A DNA stretch of 64,000 nt from Duganella sp. BuS-21. Its GTDB lineage: Bacteria; Pseudomonadota; Gammaproteobacteria; Burkholderiales; Burkholderiaceae_D. This document shows, one piece after another, positions 51,062 through 60,210 of the stretch. Where the stretch lies: the NCBI GenBank assembly GCA_041874725.1, contig CP097466.1, forward strand, positions 3,844,001-3,908,000. The letters run 5' to 3'. Each line of letters begins with the position of its first letter. The first letter of the stretch is position 1. Both the position numbers and the translations under genes were made by a program. The notes beneath the pieces are model-generated. The model was not told where the DNA came from, did no database searches, and saw only the letters and a program-made list of their open reading frames with translations.

Positions 51062-52672
51062 TCAATGACCCAGCACCTGCAGTTCCTTGACCGAACCGCT
51101 CCAGGACGAAGCGCCGGTGCGTCCCACCACCCGTGCGCCGGTCACGCCGCTGATGCCGGTGCCGCTGAAGGTATAGCTCACACTGGCGGCCGAGGCGCTG
51201 TTCGGATAGGCGGGACTGAGCGCCCATCCCGAGTCTACCCAAGTCGTGCCGTTCGTTGTGTACTGCAAACTCACGCCGGACTCGAAATAGCCGTTGCCGT
51301 AGGTGTCGAGCGCGCCGTTAATGAACTTGGCCGACGAAATGGTCTTAGCCGCTGCGAAAGTCACGCCGGCGGCCTGCCATTTCTGCGCTCCGCCTTCCCC
51401 CGCGCCGTTGATGGTCAGGCTGGTGCTGACGTTGCCGTCGTTGACCGCCGTCGTTGCCGCTTTATTGGCGTTGGCGGTCGAAGTGGTATTAGCGGTCCAC
51501 ACATAGCCGGTGCCAGTGGTGGCGATATTGCTGTCTGTTGTACCGCCGCCACCATTTCCCAGGCCGGCGCTGACCGCGCTCCAGAAATTACCATCCTCAT
51601 ATCCCATGGCCCAGATGCTGGTGCCGCCCAAGGCATAGGTATTCACCAGCGCGGCCTTGGCGGTGATGCTCTGCGCATCGTCGTACCAGAGCACCGGCTG
51701 TTTGCTGGAGGTGCTCCACGCCGTGCCATCCGGCTGCTGCACCACCGTTCCCCAGGTGGCATACGGCGTGGCCGATGCGGTGTCGCGCTTCTTGGTGGCG
51801 CTGTGTGCAGCGATGATGTCGTTGTAGCCGGATACGCCGTTGGCGCTCTTCCAATAGGCGATGCCGCCGGTGCTGTAGTCATAGCCGTAGGTCGGCAAGC
51901 CTTGCAGCACCTTGGCCGCCGGCACGCGCGATACGGCGTAGCTCAGTTTCGACTTCATCCAGTCCAGACCCACTTCCGGTCCCGGCCAGGTGGCGGAGCT
52001 CGATGAGGACCAGCCCGGTCCCACTTCGTCATACGTCATCAACTGGAAGTAGTCGACCGCCGCACCGATGGCCGCATAGTCGTAGCCGGCCAGATAAGCA
52101 GGCTGGCCGTCGCCGCTCATCGGCGGAATGCTGATAATGAGCTTTTTGTTTTGATTGTGCAGCGCCGTCGCCAGCGCGTTGATGAAGGACGTCATCTGCG
52201 TCTTCATCGCCGGCTGCACGGCTTCCAGGTCGATGTCGATACCGGCAAAGCCATTGTTCACAGCCAGGTTGACCAGATTGGTCACGGCGGTGGCGCGGCT
52301 GGTGGCGCTGGCGAGGAAGCCGTTGCTTACCGCAGGATCAAACCCGCCGTAGGAATTGCTGTAGTCCGAAACGGTTGGATACAGCGGCAGGTTTTTGCCC
52401 TTGGAGAAAGTGATGATGTTATTCGTGGTCGTCGTTATGCCGCTGCTGTCGATACTGCCGTTGGCCAGCATGGCGTAGGACGAACCCAGGCCCACCGCCG
52501 ACAGGTTGCTGTAGTAAGCCTGCAGGTTGGTGTAGGACTGAGTCAGCTGGCCGTCGGTGTAGGCCAGCACGAAAGCGGCGGCGGAAGCGTCTGCGCTCAA
52601 GGCGGCGGCGGCCAGCGCCACGGATGCCGCCAATCCGCGCAGCCGGATTGAAACGAATATTGTATTGATCAT
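51062..52672 (-). CDS. Exported GH18 chitinase with C-terminal discoidin-like domain
   Basis: A 536-residue secreted chitinase. I start at 52672 (MINTIFVSIRLRGLAASVA) with CAGGAGACTCTC; a Sec signal ends near residue 32. The family 18 catalytic motif is intact at GFAGIDIDLEAV, with Asp146, Asp148 and the acid Glu150; YFQLMTYDEVGPGW near 235 is the later barrel motif. After a Gly/Thr-rich linker (about 395-405) a discoidin or F5/8-like domain follows to the end (TGARVVGRTGASSWSGSVKE), probably for binding chitin or the cell surface. It follows TonB receptor 4 by 13 bases. It may be a substrate of the type II secretion system whose GspJ and GspK are encoded in the same run. Confidence 0.93.
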   Translation of the reverse strand: MINTIFVSIRLRGLAASVALAAAALSADASAAAFVLAYTDGQLTQSYTNLQAYYSNLSAVGLGSSYAMLANGSIDSSGITTTTNNIITFSKGKNLPLYPTVSDYSNSYGGFDPAVSNGFLASATSRATAVTNLVNLAVNNGFAGIDIDLEAVQPAMKTQMTSFINALATALHNQNKKLIISIPPMSGDGQPAYLAGYDYAAIGAAVDYFQLMTYDEVGPGWSSSSSATWPGPEVGLDWMKSKLSYAVSRVPAAKVLQGLPTYGYDYSTGGIAYWKSANGVSGYNDIIAAHSATKKRDTASATPYATWGTVVQQPDGTAWSTSSKQPVLWYDDAQSITAKAALVNTYALGGTSIWAMGYEDGNFWSAVSAGLGNGGGGTTDSNIATTGTGYVWTANTTSTANANKAATTAVNDGNVSTSLTINGAGEGGAQKWQAAGVTFAAAKTISSAKFINGALDTYGNGYFESGVSLQYTTNGTTWVDSGWALSPAYPNSASAASVSYTFSGTGISGVTGARVVGRTGASSWSGSVKELQVLGH

Positions 52673-52685
52673 GAGAGTCTCCTGT

Positions 52686-55349
52686 TTACCATTCAGTACC
52701 AAAGCGGATGCCGAACATACGAGGATCGTTGTACGACGCGACGGTGAAGGTCTGCTGAGGACCACCGATGCCGGCCCAGGTCTTGGCGCGCACGTCGCCG
52801 ATGTTGCGCACATACAGTTCGGCGTGCCACGGCTGCTTGGCGCCGCCCGGTGAGCTGAGACGCAGCGATGCATCGACCTGGTTGTAGGCCTGCTGCGCAT
52901 CGGACAGGTGCGGCGTGTCGAGATTACGCAGCGAGAAGTACATCTTGTCCTGCCAGCGCCACTGCACCCAGGGCGTCAGCGACCAGCCCTCGTTAAAGTA
53001 GAAGTCCTGCGAGAAGCTCAGGTTCATGGTCCTCGGCGGGGAATACGGCAGATGGTTGCCGACCACGTTGTACGGACGCAGTTGCGCCAGCGATGGATCG
53101 GTGCCGGTGTAGTAGTCCGGGCACGGCGTCACGCCTTGCGCGGCGCGGGCGTTACAGCCGATGTCGTCGCTATAGGTCGGATAGTCCGCGATCTTGGCGC
53201 TCAGCAGCGATGCCGAGTAGCTGATATGCGCGTCGCGCCATGGACGGTACTGCCCTTCCAGTTCCAGGCCTTTGATGTCGGCGCGGCCGATATTCTGGGT
53301 CGACCACCAGCTGATCACCGCATCGCAGGCCGGATGATCGGCGTCGCAGGTGCGCTTGCTGCGGCCCACTGTGTGCTGGCCGGTGGCCTGCATGTCCTTG
53401 TAGCGACTGTAGAACACCGTCGCCGACAGCGTCAGGCGATCGTCCAGCAGCTTGCCCTTGTAGCCGAATTCCAGATTGGTGACGGTCTCCGGTTTATACG
53501 GCAGGAAGGAATACTGCGGGCCTGGCGGACCGGAAGCGCAATCGTACGGCTTGCCGTTGGCATCGAGCTCGCTGCCGCACAGGTTGAAGCGGTCATTGAA
53601 GCCGCCGGCCTTGTAGCCGGTCGACAGCGAGGTGTAGACCATGTTGCGCGAGTTGAGCTGCCAGGTCAGGCCCAGGCGGCCGGTGGCCTTGCTCCACGAT
53701 TCCGCGTGATTGCTGATCGCCGACGCTGCCGGGAAAACGCCGCTGCCGTAGTACGCGCCCATGCCCGGCTTGAGCAGGCCGGCGTTGACGCCGGTGTAGC
53801 CTGGGGTGCCAGGACCGCCCGGATCGAGGATGCCGTTGAAGTAGTCTTTGCCGTAGGATTCCCAGAACTGGCCGTTGTTGTCGGCGCGCGAGTCCTTGCT
53901 CATGCGGACGCCGGCGGTGAAGTTCCAGGTCGGCGCGAACTGCCAGTCCGACTGCGCGAATGCGGCTTTGGATTCGGAACGACGGTCAGGCTGGTGGTAG
54001 TAGTTAGCGTACGGGAAGCCGCTCGGTCCCTGGTTCAGGAAGTCCTGGCCGAAGTCGATATTGTTCTTCTCCTTCATGTAGAACAAGCCTGCCACGTAAC
54101 GCAAGCTGCCGAAGTTCTGGCGCAGTTGCAGTTCGTGGACGTCGGACGCGAACTTCGATCCCAGCGTGTAGGTGGCGTTGTCCACCACCGGCCAGTGATC
54201 GCCGCCCGCTGCCGCAGTGGCGTTGACGTCGGCCTCGATGTTCTGGTAACCGGCATCGCTGTCCTGCTGCTGGAAGCGGCGCTGGGTCGCATGGGCGTAG
54301 CTGTATTCGATATCGGTCTGCTGGTTCACGTTCCACACGATATTGGAACGCAGCGTACGGATCGACATGTCGGTAACGCCCGGCACGTTGATGGCCACAT
54401 CGTACTTGCCGCCTTTGCAGGCGTATGGGGTGCCGGCCGCCTGTCCGCAGTCCTTGATCGCCAGGTCGCCGGCGTCATTGTTCTGGTAGTTCTCGTAGGA
54501 GACCAGCCATTGCAGATCCTTGTTCACCTTCCACAGGCCGGACATACGGGCGGCCCACTGATTGCGGTTGCTGTAGTAGTCGCTCTTATCGAGCTTGCGG
54601 TTGCGGCGCTGGTCGGTGTCTGGAATGCCGTCGGCCTGGAAGCCTTTGGATGGCATGTTGACGTCGTACTTGTCCTGCGTCTGATTGATCCAACCGTCGC
54701 GCTTGACGCCCATGGCGGTGAAGCGCAACGCAAAATCGTCGGTCACCGGAATGTTCTGCACCACGTTCAACTGGCGGTGGTTGTAATTGCCCAGGTCCAG
54801 TTCAACGCTGCCCTCCTTGCTGCCGATAACCGGCTTGTTCGGAATGACGTTGATGCTGCCGCCGGTGGAGTTACGGCCGAACAGCGTGCCTTGCGGGCCG
54901 CGCAGAATCTCCAGGCGATCCAGGTCGAACAGCAAGGCCAGCGCGCCCTGTGGACGCGGCGAGTAAATGCCGGCTACGTGCAGGCCGACGGCTGGATTGC
55001 CGATTTCGGTGAAGTCGGAATTCGACACGCCGCGTATGGCGATCTGCACACCCGAGCTGCCGTCCACCGCGCCGCCCAGCTGCAGGTTGGGCACTTCGCC
55101 GGACAGCGACTTGACGTTGACCGCACCCTGGCGGGTCAGGTCTTCTTGCGTGACTGCGGTGACTGCTACCGGCGTTTTCAGCAGTGATGTGCTGTAGCGC
55201 GTGGCCGTCACCATCACCTCCTGTATGGTGTCGGCGGATTTGGTCGCGGTGGTCTCGTCCTGCGCGTGGCCCGGTGCTGCGGCCAGCATTGCCAATGCAC
55301 CGGCAACTGCGGAACTGATGAGGGTCTTCTTGCGGTTCGAATCAAACAT
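52686..55349 (-). CDS. TonB-dependent receptor of the chitin locus (4)
   Basis: An 887-residue outer-membrane receptor. A Sec signal (about 1-29, ending GHAQ) is followed by TIQEVMVTATRYS, the plug with RLEILRGPQGTLFGRNSTGG near residue 146 and a long barrel ending in RMFGIRFGTEW with a terminal aromatic. It heads the operon receptor > chitinase > SMP-30 > gspJ > gspK > GH20 > sugar porter, so it most likely takes up chito-oligosaccharides made outside the cell. Two tandem-repeat sites for an OmpR-type regulator lie upstream (55543-55557 and 55615-55629). It is longer than the three island receptors and less like them. Confidence 0.95.
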   Translation of the reverse strand: MFDSNRKKTLISSAVAGALAMLAAAPGHAQDETTATKSADTIQEVMVTATRYSTSLLKTPVAVTAVTQEDLTRQGAVNVKSLSGEVPNLQLGGAVDGSSGVQIAIRGVSNSDFTEIGNPAVGLHVAGIYSPRPQGALALLFDLDRLEILRGPQGTLFGRNSTGGSINVIPNKPVIGSKEGSVELDLGNYNHRQLNVVQNIPVTDDFALRFTAMGVKRDGWINQTQDKYDVNMPSKGFQADGIPDTDQRRNRKLDKSDYYSNRNQWAARMSGLWKVNKDLQWLVSYENYQNNDAGDLAIKDCGQAAGTPYACKGGKYDVAINVPGVTDMSIRTLRSNIVWNVNQQTDIEYSYAHATQRRFQQQDSDAGYQNIEADVNATAAAGGDHWPVVDNATYTLGSKFASDVHELQLRQNFGSLRYVAGLFYMKEKNNIDFGQDFLNQGPSGFPYANYYHQPDRRSESKAAFAQSDWQFAPTWNFTAGVRMSKDSRADNNGQFWESYGKDYFNGILDPGGPGTPGYTGVNAGLLKPGMGAYYGSGVFPAASAISNHAESWSKATGRLGLTWQLNSRNMVYTSLSTGYKAGGFNDRFNLCGSELDANGKPYDCASGPPGPQYSFLPYKPETVTNLEFGYKGKLLDDRLTLSATVFYSRYKDMQATGQHTVGRSKRTCDADHPACDAVISWWSTQNIGRADIKGLELEGQYRPWRDAHISYSASLLSAKIADYPTYSDDIGCNARAAQGVTPCPDYYTGTDPSLAQLRPYNVVGNHLPYSPPRTMNLSFSQDFYFNEGWSLTPWVQWRWQDKMYFSLRNLDTPHLSDAQQAYNQVDASLRLSSPGGAKQPWHAELYVRNIGDVRAKTWAGIGGPQQTFTVASYNDPRMFGIRFGTEW

Positions 55350-55542
55350 GCTCTTTCCTCTTGTTGTCTTGTTGATTGAAATCCCAGCTGCCTGAATTTG
55401 CGTCTACATTTGCGTTTATCCGCAGCCGTGTTTCAACACTAACATTGCATTCACAGCCATCACAAACCACCGTCCCACTCGACCTATAAACACATAAGCT
55501 TCTGAATTTATTGGCTATTTTCGTAAATTCTAAAAACCGCTT

Positions 55543-55557
55543 TTACACTTCCTTACG
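55543..55557 (-). promoter_or_regulatory. OmpR-type tandem repeat site C1
   Basis: On the minus strand CGTAAGGAAGTGTAA: two YGTAA half-sites repeated at a 10-base step, as OmpR/PhoB regulators bind. It is about 194 bases upstream of TonB receptor 4 and in the same orientation as that gene. Confidence 0.6.
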
Positions 55558-55614
55558 CAGCATTCCGTCACGGCCTTCATGCCGCCGGAATCGCCGAAAA
55601 ATTCACGTCAACTC

Positions 55615-55629
55615 TTACAATTCATTACA
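55615..55629 (-). promoter_or_regulatory. OmpR-type tandem repeat site C2
   Basis: On the minus strand TGTAATGAATTGTAA, the same 10-base tandem repeat as C1 and in the same orientation, 266 bases upstream of TonB receptor 4. Confidence 0.6.
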
Positions 55630-55654
55630 GAGATGCTGTACCGCGCCTGCAACA

Positions 55655-56560
55655 TCAACGGCCCAGCACCAGCGCGCCGACCTTGCGGGCAAAGGGCCAG
55701 CCTTGACGTTCGTCGGTGGCCAGCTCCCAGTTGAAGGCGCCGCGCAGCTCAGGGTGTCGGCGTTGCAGTTCGCGCCAGGTGGTCGCAACCTGCGCGTCGC
55801 TCATGAAATTAGGTGCGTTGTTAATGCCGAAGCCAACCACCACGTGCGATGCGCCGAGCAGCTTTACCCACTGGTCGACATTGGCCACCACGTATGCGGG
55901 ATCGGCGAGATTAGGCCCGTCGTAGTATTGGGGGGCACAGTAGTCGAGCGCACCGGCGCTCAGCATGTCGCGGCAAAAGCGCTGGTCGATGGCGCTCCAC
56001 GGCGCCGGCGGCGCGCTGATGATAAAGCCCGGATACAGGCGCTTGAGCTCAAGGCTGATCCAGATCATTTCGACGGTGTCGGGTCGCTGGTTGGCCTGGA
56101 AGGTGTTCCAGTCCAGGCCATCGATGCCGCCAAATTCGCGATACAACTCGGCGATGCTGGCAACGAAGGTGCGCGACTTGGCGCGGTCGGGAAAACTCAT
56201 GCCGTTGCCATCGCCGCCGACCGACAGGACGATCTTGCGGCCTTGCACGCGGCGCGCGAACTGCAGGTCGTCCTTGAAATGCGCAGCGGCGGCACGGCCA
56301 TCGCCCGGCGCTTTCCAGTAGACGGCGCCGGTGGTTCCCGGTGCGCCGCCGACCGGCCGCGCGGCAAACAGATAGACCAGGCCATAGTGCGGATCGATGT
56401 CGCGCAGGCGCACCGGCGCGTCGTACCACGCCGGGTAGTAGCCGGCCAATACACGCGCCGGCAGGCCGCCGGGCGCCGGACCTTGCATACCCAGCGTGGC
56501 GCCAACCGCCGCGACGACAGCCGTGATACAGACGCCGGCGACAAGGTGGCGCAACTTCAC
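55655..56560 (-). CDS. GH18-like protein with altered catalytic motif
   Basis: A 301-residue exported protein that starts at GTG 56560, overlapping the stop of the chitinase gene before it. A signal or anchor helix (HLVAGVCITAVVAAVGATLG) comes first. The rest follows the family 18 barrel: VLAGYYPAWYDAP near residue 37, KIVLSVGGDGNGMSFPDRA near 109 and a late AFNWELATDE near 280. The catalytic stretch reads GGIDGLDWNTFQ: Asp147 and Asp150 fit the DxxDxDxE motif, but the third Asp is Asn152 and the catalytic Glu place has Phe154. It is therefore probably a chitin-binding lectin-like protein, or an enzyme that uses another residue. It is the last gene of its operon. Confidence 0.82.
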   Translation of the reverse strand: MKLRHLVAGVCITAVVAAVGATLGMQGPAPGGLPARVLAGYYPAWYDAPVRLRDIDPHYGLVYLFAARPVGGAPGTTGAVYWKAPGDGRAAAAHFKDDLQFARRVQGRKIVLSVGGDGNGMSFPDRAKSRTFVASIAELYREFGGIDGLDWNTFQANQRPDTVEMIWISLELKRLYPGFIISAPPAPWSAIDQRFCRDMLSAGALDYCAPQYYDGPNLADPAYVVANVDQWVKLLGASHVVVGFGINNAPNFMSDAQVATTWRELQRRHPELRGAFNWELATDERQGWPFARKVGALVLGR

Positions 56561-57819
56561 TTTCGCACTTCCTGCATCGCGCGCGACAGCGAGAAAGTGG
56601 CGTCGTCCTGGTCCAGCGACCAGGACATCAGGCCGCGCAAGCCTTGCGCACGCACGTAGTCAGCCTTTACGCGGATCACACGCGGATCGTCGTAAGTCCA
56701 GAAAGTGCCTTTATCGTAGGTCCACAATTGTTTGGTGACGGGATGGTAGTGGGTGGTGAGGCCGCGCGCCGCGATGGTCGAATACTGCTCCGCGCCCTCC
56801 TCAAAGCCTTGCGCTGCGCCGGTAGCCGCTTGATACAAGCCATTGTTGGCCGGGCCGACGCCGCTCCAGCCGCGCGCATAGAACGGCACGCCGACCACGA
56901 TCTTGTCGGCCGGGACGCCGGCCTGCATGAAACGCTTCACGCCGGCCTCCACGCTGCGCGGACTGGCGTCGCCGCTGGCGGGATCGCTGTACAGATTGGA
57001 CTGGAAGCCGGTCGGCCCCTGCTTGCTCCAGGCGCCGTGGAAGTCGTAAGTCATCAGATTGATCCAGTCCAGCGAACGGCTGTAGGCGGCGGGATCCGTG
57101 TAGCGCATCTTGTCATCGGTGCTGTTGACGGCGGCGGTCAGCAGATAGTGCTTGTCGTTGGCTTTGCCCAATGCGTCCAGCTGGCGGCGGAATTCTTCCA
57201 GCAGCAGCGTGAAGGCGGCTTTGTCGTTGGGGCCTGGATGTTCCCAATCGAGGTCGATGCCGTCGAAGACGCCTGCGGCCGCACCAGCGCCGCCGTGGCT
57301 ATCCAGCTTGGGCAGATTGCCGCGCAGGTAAAGATCGATGCACGAAGACACCAGCGCACTGCGTCCGGCAGGCGTGGCCGCGCCGGCCGGGAAATGATGC
57401 GACCATTCGCCGCCGCCCAGCGCCACCAGCACTTTCAACTTGGGATGGCGCTTCTTCAGTTGCGCCAGCTGGTTGAAATTGCCGGCCAGCGGCTGGCCTG
57501 CCTTGTCGGCACTGCCCTCCACCGATTCATCGGCGCTGAAGCGGCGCGCGTAATCGAGCGTGGCGTTCATGCCGTTGGCAATATCTTCGCTATCGCGGCC
57601 GCTGTCGCAGCGCACGCCGCCATCCGGCATCTTGTAGACATTTTCAAAGGCGTACACCAGATACGTGTAGCCGGCAGCGGCGCCGGACTGGTCCAGCTGC
57701 TTGAGGCGGAAGCCCTTCCCTATGCTCCAACCGGTGTAGTAGGAACCCACTTCGGCCGCATGGGTGCCGCCGGCCAGCATGGCCGCAGCCAGTGCCAGAC
57801 AAGATAAACGTGTACGCAT
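56557..57819 (-). CDS. Exported GH18 chitinase
   Basis: A 420-residue secreted family 18 chitinase. MRTRLSCLALAAAMLAGGTHA is a Sec signal. The catalytic motif is canonical (VFDGIDLDWEHPG) with Asp186, Asp189, Asp191 and the acid Glu193. LVALGGGEWSHHFPAG near residue 131, INLMTYDFHGAW near 253 and VVGVPFYARGWSGV near 308 are further landmarks of chitinase A/plant class V-like barrels, and the end GLRGLMSWSLDQDD holds the conserved Trp of strand 8. It has no separate binding domain. It follows the first NagX-like gene by seven bases and overlaps the GH18-like gene. Likely role: endo-cleavage of chitin or chito-oligosaccharides. Confidence 0.95.
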   Translation of the reverse strand: MRTRLSCLALAAAMLAGGTHAAEVGSYYTGWSIGKGFRLKQLDQSGAAAGYTYLVYAFENVYKMPDGGVRCDSGRDSEDIANGMNATLDYARRFSADESVEGSADKAGQPLAGNFNQLAQLKKRHPKLKVLVALGGGEWSHHFPAGAATPAGRSALVSSCIDLYLRGNLPKLDSHGGAGAAAGVFDGIDLDWEHPGPNDKAAFTLLLEEFRRQLDALGKANDKHYLLTAAVNSTDDKMRYTDPAAYSRSLDWINLMTYDFHGAWSKQGPTGFQSNLYSDPASGDASPRSVEAGVKRFMQAGVPADKIVVGVPFYARGWSGVGPANNGLYQAATGAAQGFEEGAEQYSTIAARGLTTHYHPVTKQLWTYDKGTFWTYDDPRVIRVKADYVRAQGLRGLMSWSLDQDDATFSLSRAMQEVRK

Positions 57820-57826
57820 AATCTCC

Positions 57827-58921
57827 TCAGAGTTTGATATATATTTTTTTCCGGTCCATCACATACGCCACCAGCCAGCAGGACAGCATGTACGCCACCG
57901 CGAACAGCAGCGAGGCGTTGTACGGCGAAGCCCACGACAGGAACAGCACTTGATACAGCCAGCGGTACAGCATCTCGCCGCCCACATGCAGGCGTGCCAG
58001 CACGATGACCGCCACGTCGGCCAGCACGTAGATGAACAGGGTGTTCTTGCCGAACACCTCGAAGAAGTAGGTGCCGAAGCGCAGGCCGGCCATGTCGATC
58101 ACGCCGACCAACACGGCGAGCATGATCAAGTCCCAGCCCACGGTGCAGATGACGAAGGAACCAGTCCACAGCTTCTTGTTGATCGGCAGGACCGCATCCC
58201 AGCCATAAGCCAGCAGCAGGCATGCCGCGCCGGCCACCACCAGCGGCGCCAGCGTGCGCTGGCCGCGTTGTAGCCAGACGGCGGCACCATAACCAGCCAG
58301 CACGTTGACGATGGATGGCAAGGTACTGAGAATGCCCTCGGGATCAAAGGCAATGCCTTCGCCGTGATACATATGTGGAGCGCCCAGCACGGCCAGGTCC
58401 AGCTTGAGCACCGCATTGCGGCCCAGCGTGTAGTCACCGAAGGACGCCAGGATCCACCAATAGCCGAGCAAGGCGATGACGCTGAAAATCGCCGCGCCGC
58501 GCAAGCCGGTATAGCGCACGATCAGCGTGGCAAACAGGTAGCACAGGCCGATGCGTTGCAGGACGCCCATCACCCGCGTATTGGCGAACGGCGCCAGCGC
58601 GAAGTCCGGCGTGAAGAACGGGAACCAGTACAGCAGATAGCCGCACAGGAAAATCAGCAGGCCGCGCTTGATCACGCTCCTGAGGAAGTACGCCTCGTCA
58701 TGGGCGGCGAACTTCTTCATGCTCAGGCTCATGGCGGCGCCCACCACGAACAGAAACGATGGAAACACCAGATCGGTGAGCGTGAAGCCGTGCCAGATTG
58801 CGTGTTCCAGAGGGCCGTAGCTGCGTTCGCCGCCGGGCGTATTCACGATAATCATCAACGCCAGCGTCAACCCGCGAAAGACGTCCAGGGCCAGAAAGCG
58901 TTGGGAAGCAGAATTCGACAT
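57827..58921 (-). CDS. NagX-like membrane acyltransferase family protein (DUF5009)
   Basis: A 364-residue inner-membrane protein with about ten hydrophobic helices. The N-terminus FLALDVFRGLTLALMIIVNT then PGGERSYGPLEHAIWHGFTL and DLVFPSFLFVVGAAMSLSMK is typical of the NagX group, related to heparan-alpha-glucosaminide N-acetyltransferase. His39 in HAIWHG-like sequence may be the acetyl carrier of that family. NagX genes are common in GlcNAc and chitin regulons and have been thought to transport or modify amino sugars. It follows a shorter-matching homologue by one base and precedes the chitinase. Function at the molecular level is not settled. Confidence 0.87.
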   Translation of the reverse strand: MSNSASQRFLALDVFRGLTLALMIIVNTPGGERSYGPLEHAIWHGFTLTDLVFPSFLFVVGAAMSLSMKKFAAHDEAYFLRSVIKRGLLIFLCGYLLYWFPFFTPDFALAPFANTRVMGVLQRIGLCYLFATLIVRYTGLRGAAIFSVIALLGYWWILASFGDYTLGRNAVLKLDLAVLGAPHMYHGEGIAFDPEGILSTLPSIVNVLAGYGAAVWLQRGQRTLAPLVVAGAACLLLAYGWDAVLPINKKLWTGSFVICTVGWDLIMLAVLVGVIDMAGLRFGTYFFEVFGKNTLFIYVLADVAVIVLARLHVGGEMLYRWLYQVLFLSWASPYNASLLFAVAYMLSCWLVAYVMDRKKIYIKL

Positions 58922-58922
58922 C

Positions 58923-60029
58923 TCAGAGTTTCAGTTTGACGTTGCAGGTATTCAGGACGGCCACCACCGCCACTACGACCGCCGAGAACAGCAGGGCGAA
59001 GGCGATGGCGACGCCACCATGCATCAGCACCGGCCACCAATGCAGATGCAGATAGCCCATCAGCGTAGCCAGTACCACCGGCAGCAGATAGGTCACCAGG
59101 GGATTGGCCGCAGCCGGTTGCACCAGTGCGGTCCAGCGCGTGACCTTGCGTATTTCGATCAGCCAGTACAACAGCACAAACAGCCCGCTACACAGCGCCG
59201 CGCAATACAGCGCCCATGGCGGCGTGGCGCCGATTTTTGAGACGGGATAAAAGTGATGCAGCAGCCAGGCCGACAGCACCAAGACCAGCGTCAGCGCTAT
59301 ACCTGCGGCCGGCCTTGCCGTGCGGCCAAAGAACAGCAGCACACACACGGCGCCGCATAGCACGATGGAGGTATGGGTGGCATGCATCGCGATCACGTCG
59401 CGGTCACCAAGCACGTACCACAGCACGCAAGCGACGATCGAGAGCACCAGCACCAGCAGGCGGCCGCGCCCGGCCAGGTAAATCAGGCTGGCAACCAGAT
59501 AGGCCCAGCCGATGCAGCCCAGGATGCCCCACCACGACGTCTGCATCCAGCCCTGCCCATCCGGGCCGCTGCGATACATCAGCGCCAGCACAACGATGGC
59601 CGCTGCCCCGCACCAGCGCAGCCAACGGTTGCTGCGCGTGCCCCACACCAGCAAGGCCGCCGCGTAAAAGCACAAGGCCCACAACTGGATCGAGATGCCC
59701 ATCGCCGCTTCGTTGTAAGACTCTTCGGTATTGACCATGAATAGTCCAATCACGATCAGGCCAAACGCCCGCGTGACCACCTGCCACAGGGTCTGGCGAC
59801 TCAGGCCAAAAGGAATGGAAGTGCCGACCACGAACAGAAATGCCGGGAACACGATGTCGGCGAGGCTCATGCCATCGACACTGGCCGCCATGTGATGGAT
59901 GCCGTAAGGGATGCCGTTGGCGCCGGAAAGGCAGTTCACGAACAGCATGACGAAGAAGGTCAGCCCGCGCAGCGCATCGATGGCGATGATGCGTTGGCGC
60001 GGCAGGTCAGGGAGAGTTTTTATCAGCAT
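58923..60029 (-). CDS. DUF5009/NagX-related membrane protein
   Basis: A 368-residue inner-membrane protein with about ten hydrophobic helices, first gene of the operon NagX-related > NagX-like > chitinase > GH18-like. IIAIDALRGLTFFVMLFVNC and GIHHMAASVDGMSLADIVFP, then FPAFLFVVGTSIPFGLSRQ, mirror the start of the next gene, so the two are distant paralogues; they may form a heteromer. The stop and the next start are one base apart. A tandem-repeat site for the OmpR-type regulator (60133-60147) lies 104 bases upstream, and a second, weaker one overlaps the sensor kinase stop. Probable role in chitin amino-sugar handling, by association. Confidence 0.85.
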   Translation of the reverse strand: MLIKTLPDLPRQRIIAIDALRGLTFFVMLFVNCLSGANGIPYGIHHMAASVDGMSLADIVFPAFLFVVGTSIPFGLSRQTLWQVVTRAFGLIVIGLFMVNTEESYNEAAMGISIQLWALCFYAAALLVWGTRSNRWLRWCGAAAIVVLALMYRSGPDGQGWMQTSWWGILGCIGWAYLVASLIYLAGRGRLLVLVLSIVACVLWYVLGDRDVIAMHATHTSIVLCGAVCVLLFFGRTARPAAGIALTLVLVLSAWLLHHFYPVSKIGATPPWALYCAALCSGLFVLLYWLIEIRKVTRWTALVQPAAANPLVTYLLPVVLATLMGYLHLHWWPVLMHGGVAIAFALLFSAVVVAVVAVLNTCNVKLKL

Positions 60030-60132
60030 GGGCAGACACTAACATGCGCCTGTCCAGCCTCGCAATGCAACCGCACTTACACTTCAAGTCGTTGATTACA
60101 TTGGACTATCCATAAAAACACCGGAAGTCCGC

Positions 60133-60147
60133 TTACGATTCTTTACA
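60133..60147 (-). promoter_or_regulatory. OmpR-type tandem repeat site C3
   Basis: On the minus strand TGTAAAGAATCGTAA, two YGTAA half-sites at a 10-base step, 104 bases upstream of the NagX-related operon and matching C1 and C2. Confidence 0.6.
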
Positions 60148-60195
60148 CAAGTGGTCTGCATCGCCCGATAACGCCTGCACCCGGCCGCTGCAAAC

Positions 60196-60210
60196 TCACA
60201 AATCATTACG
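60196..60210 (-). promoter_or_regulatory. OmpR-type tandem repeat site C4 (weaker)
   Basis: On the minus strand CGTAATGATTTGTGA: one change in the second half-site. It overlaps the stop codon of the sensor kinase gene, 63 bases from C3, and may be a secondary site. Confidence 0.45.

Larger units (their letters stand above)
55350..55654. other. Promoter region of the chitin receptor operon
   Basis: This 305-base region has a clearly lower GC content than its flanks and no credible gene. It holds the two tandem TTACR repeats annotated separately; the receptor promoter must lie between them and 55349. No terminator stem stands out for the GH18-like gene that ends at 55655. Confidence 0.6.

Noticed and set aside
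56303..56312. GGCGCTTTCC within the GH18-like gene, resembling the A operator
   Set aside because: Only the right half matches and it lies in coding sequence; similar partial matches occur elsewhere in coding DNA, for example near 12885.
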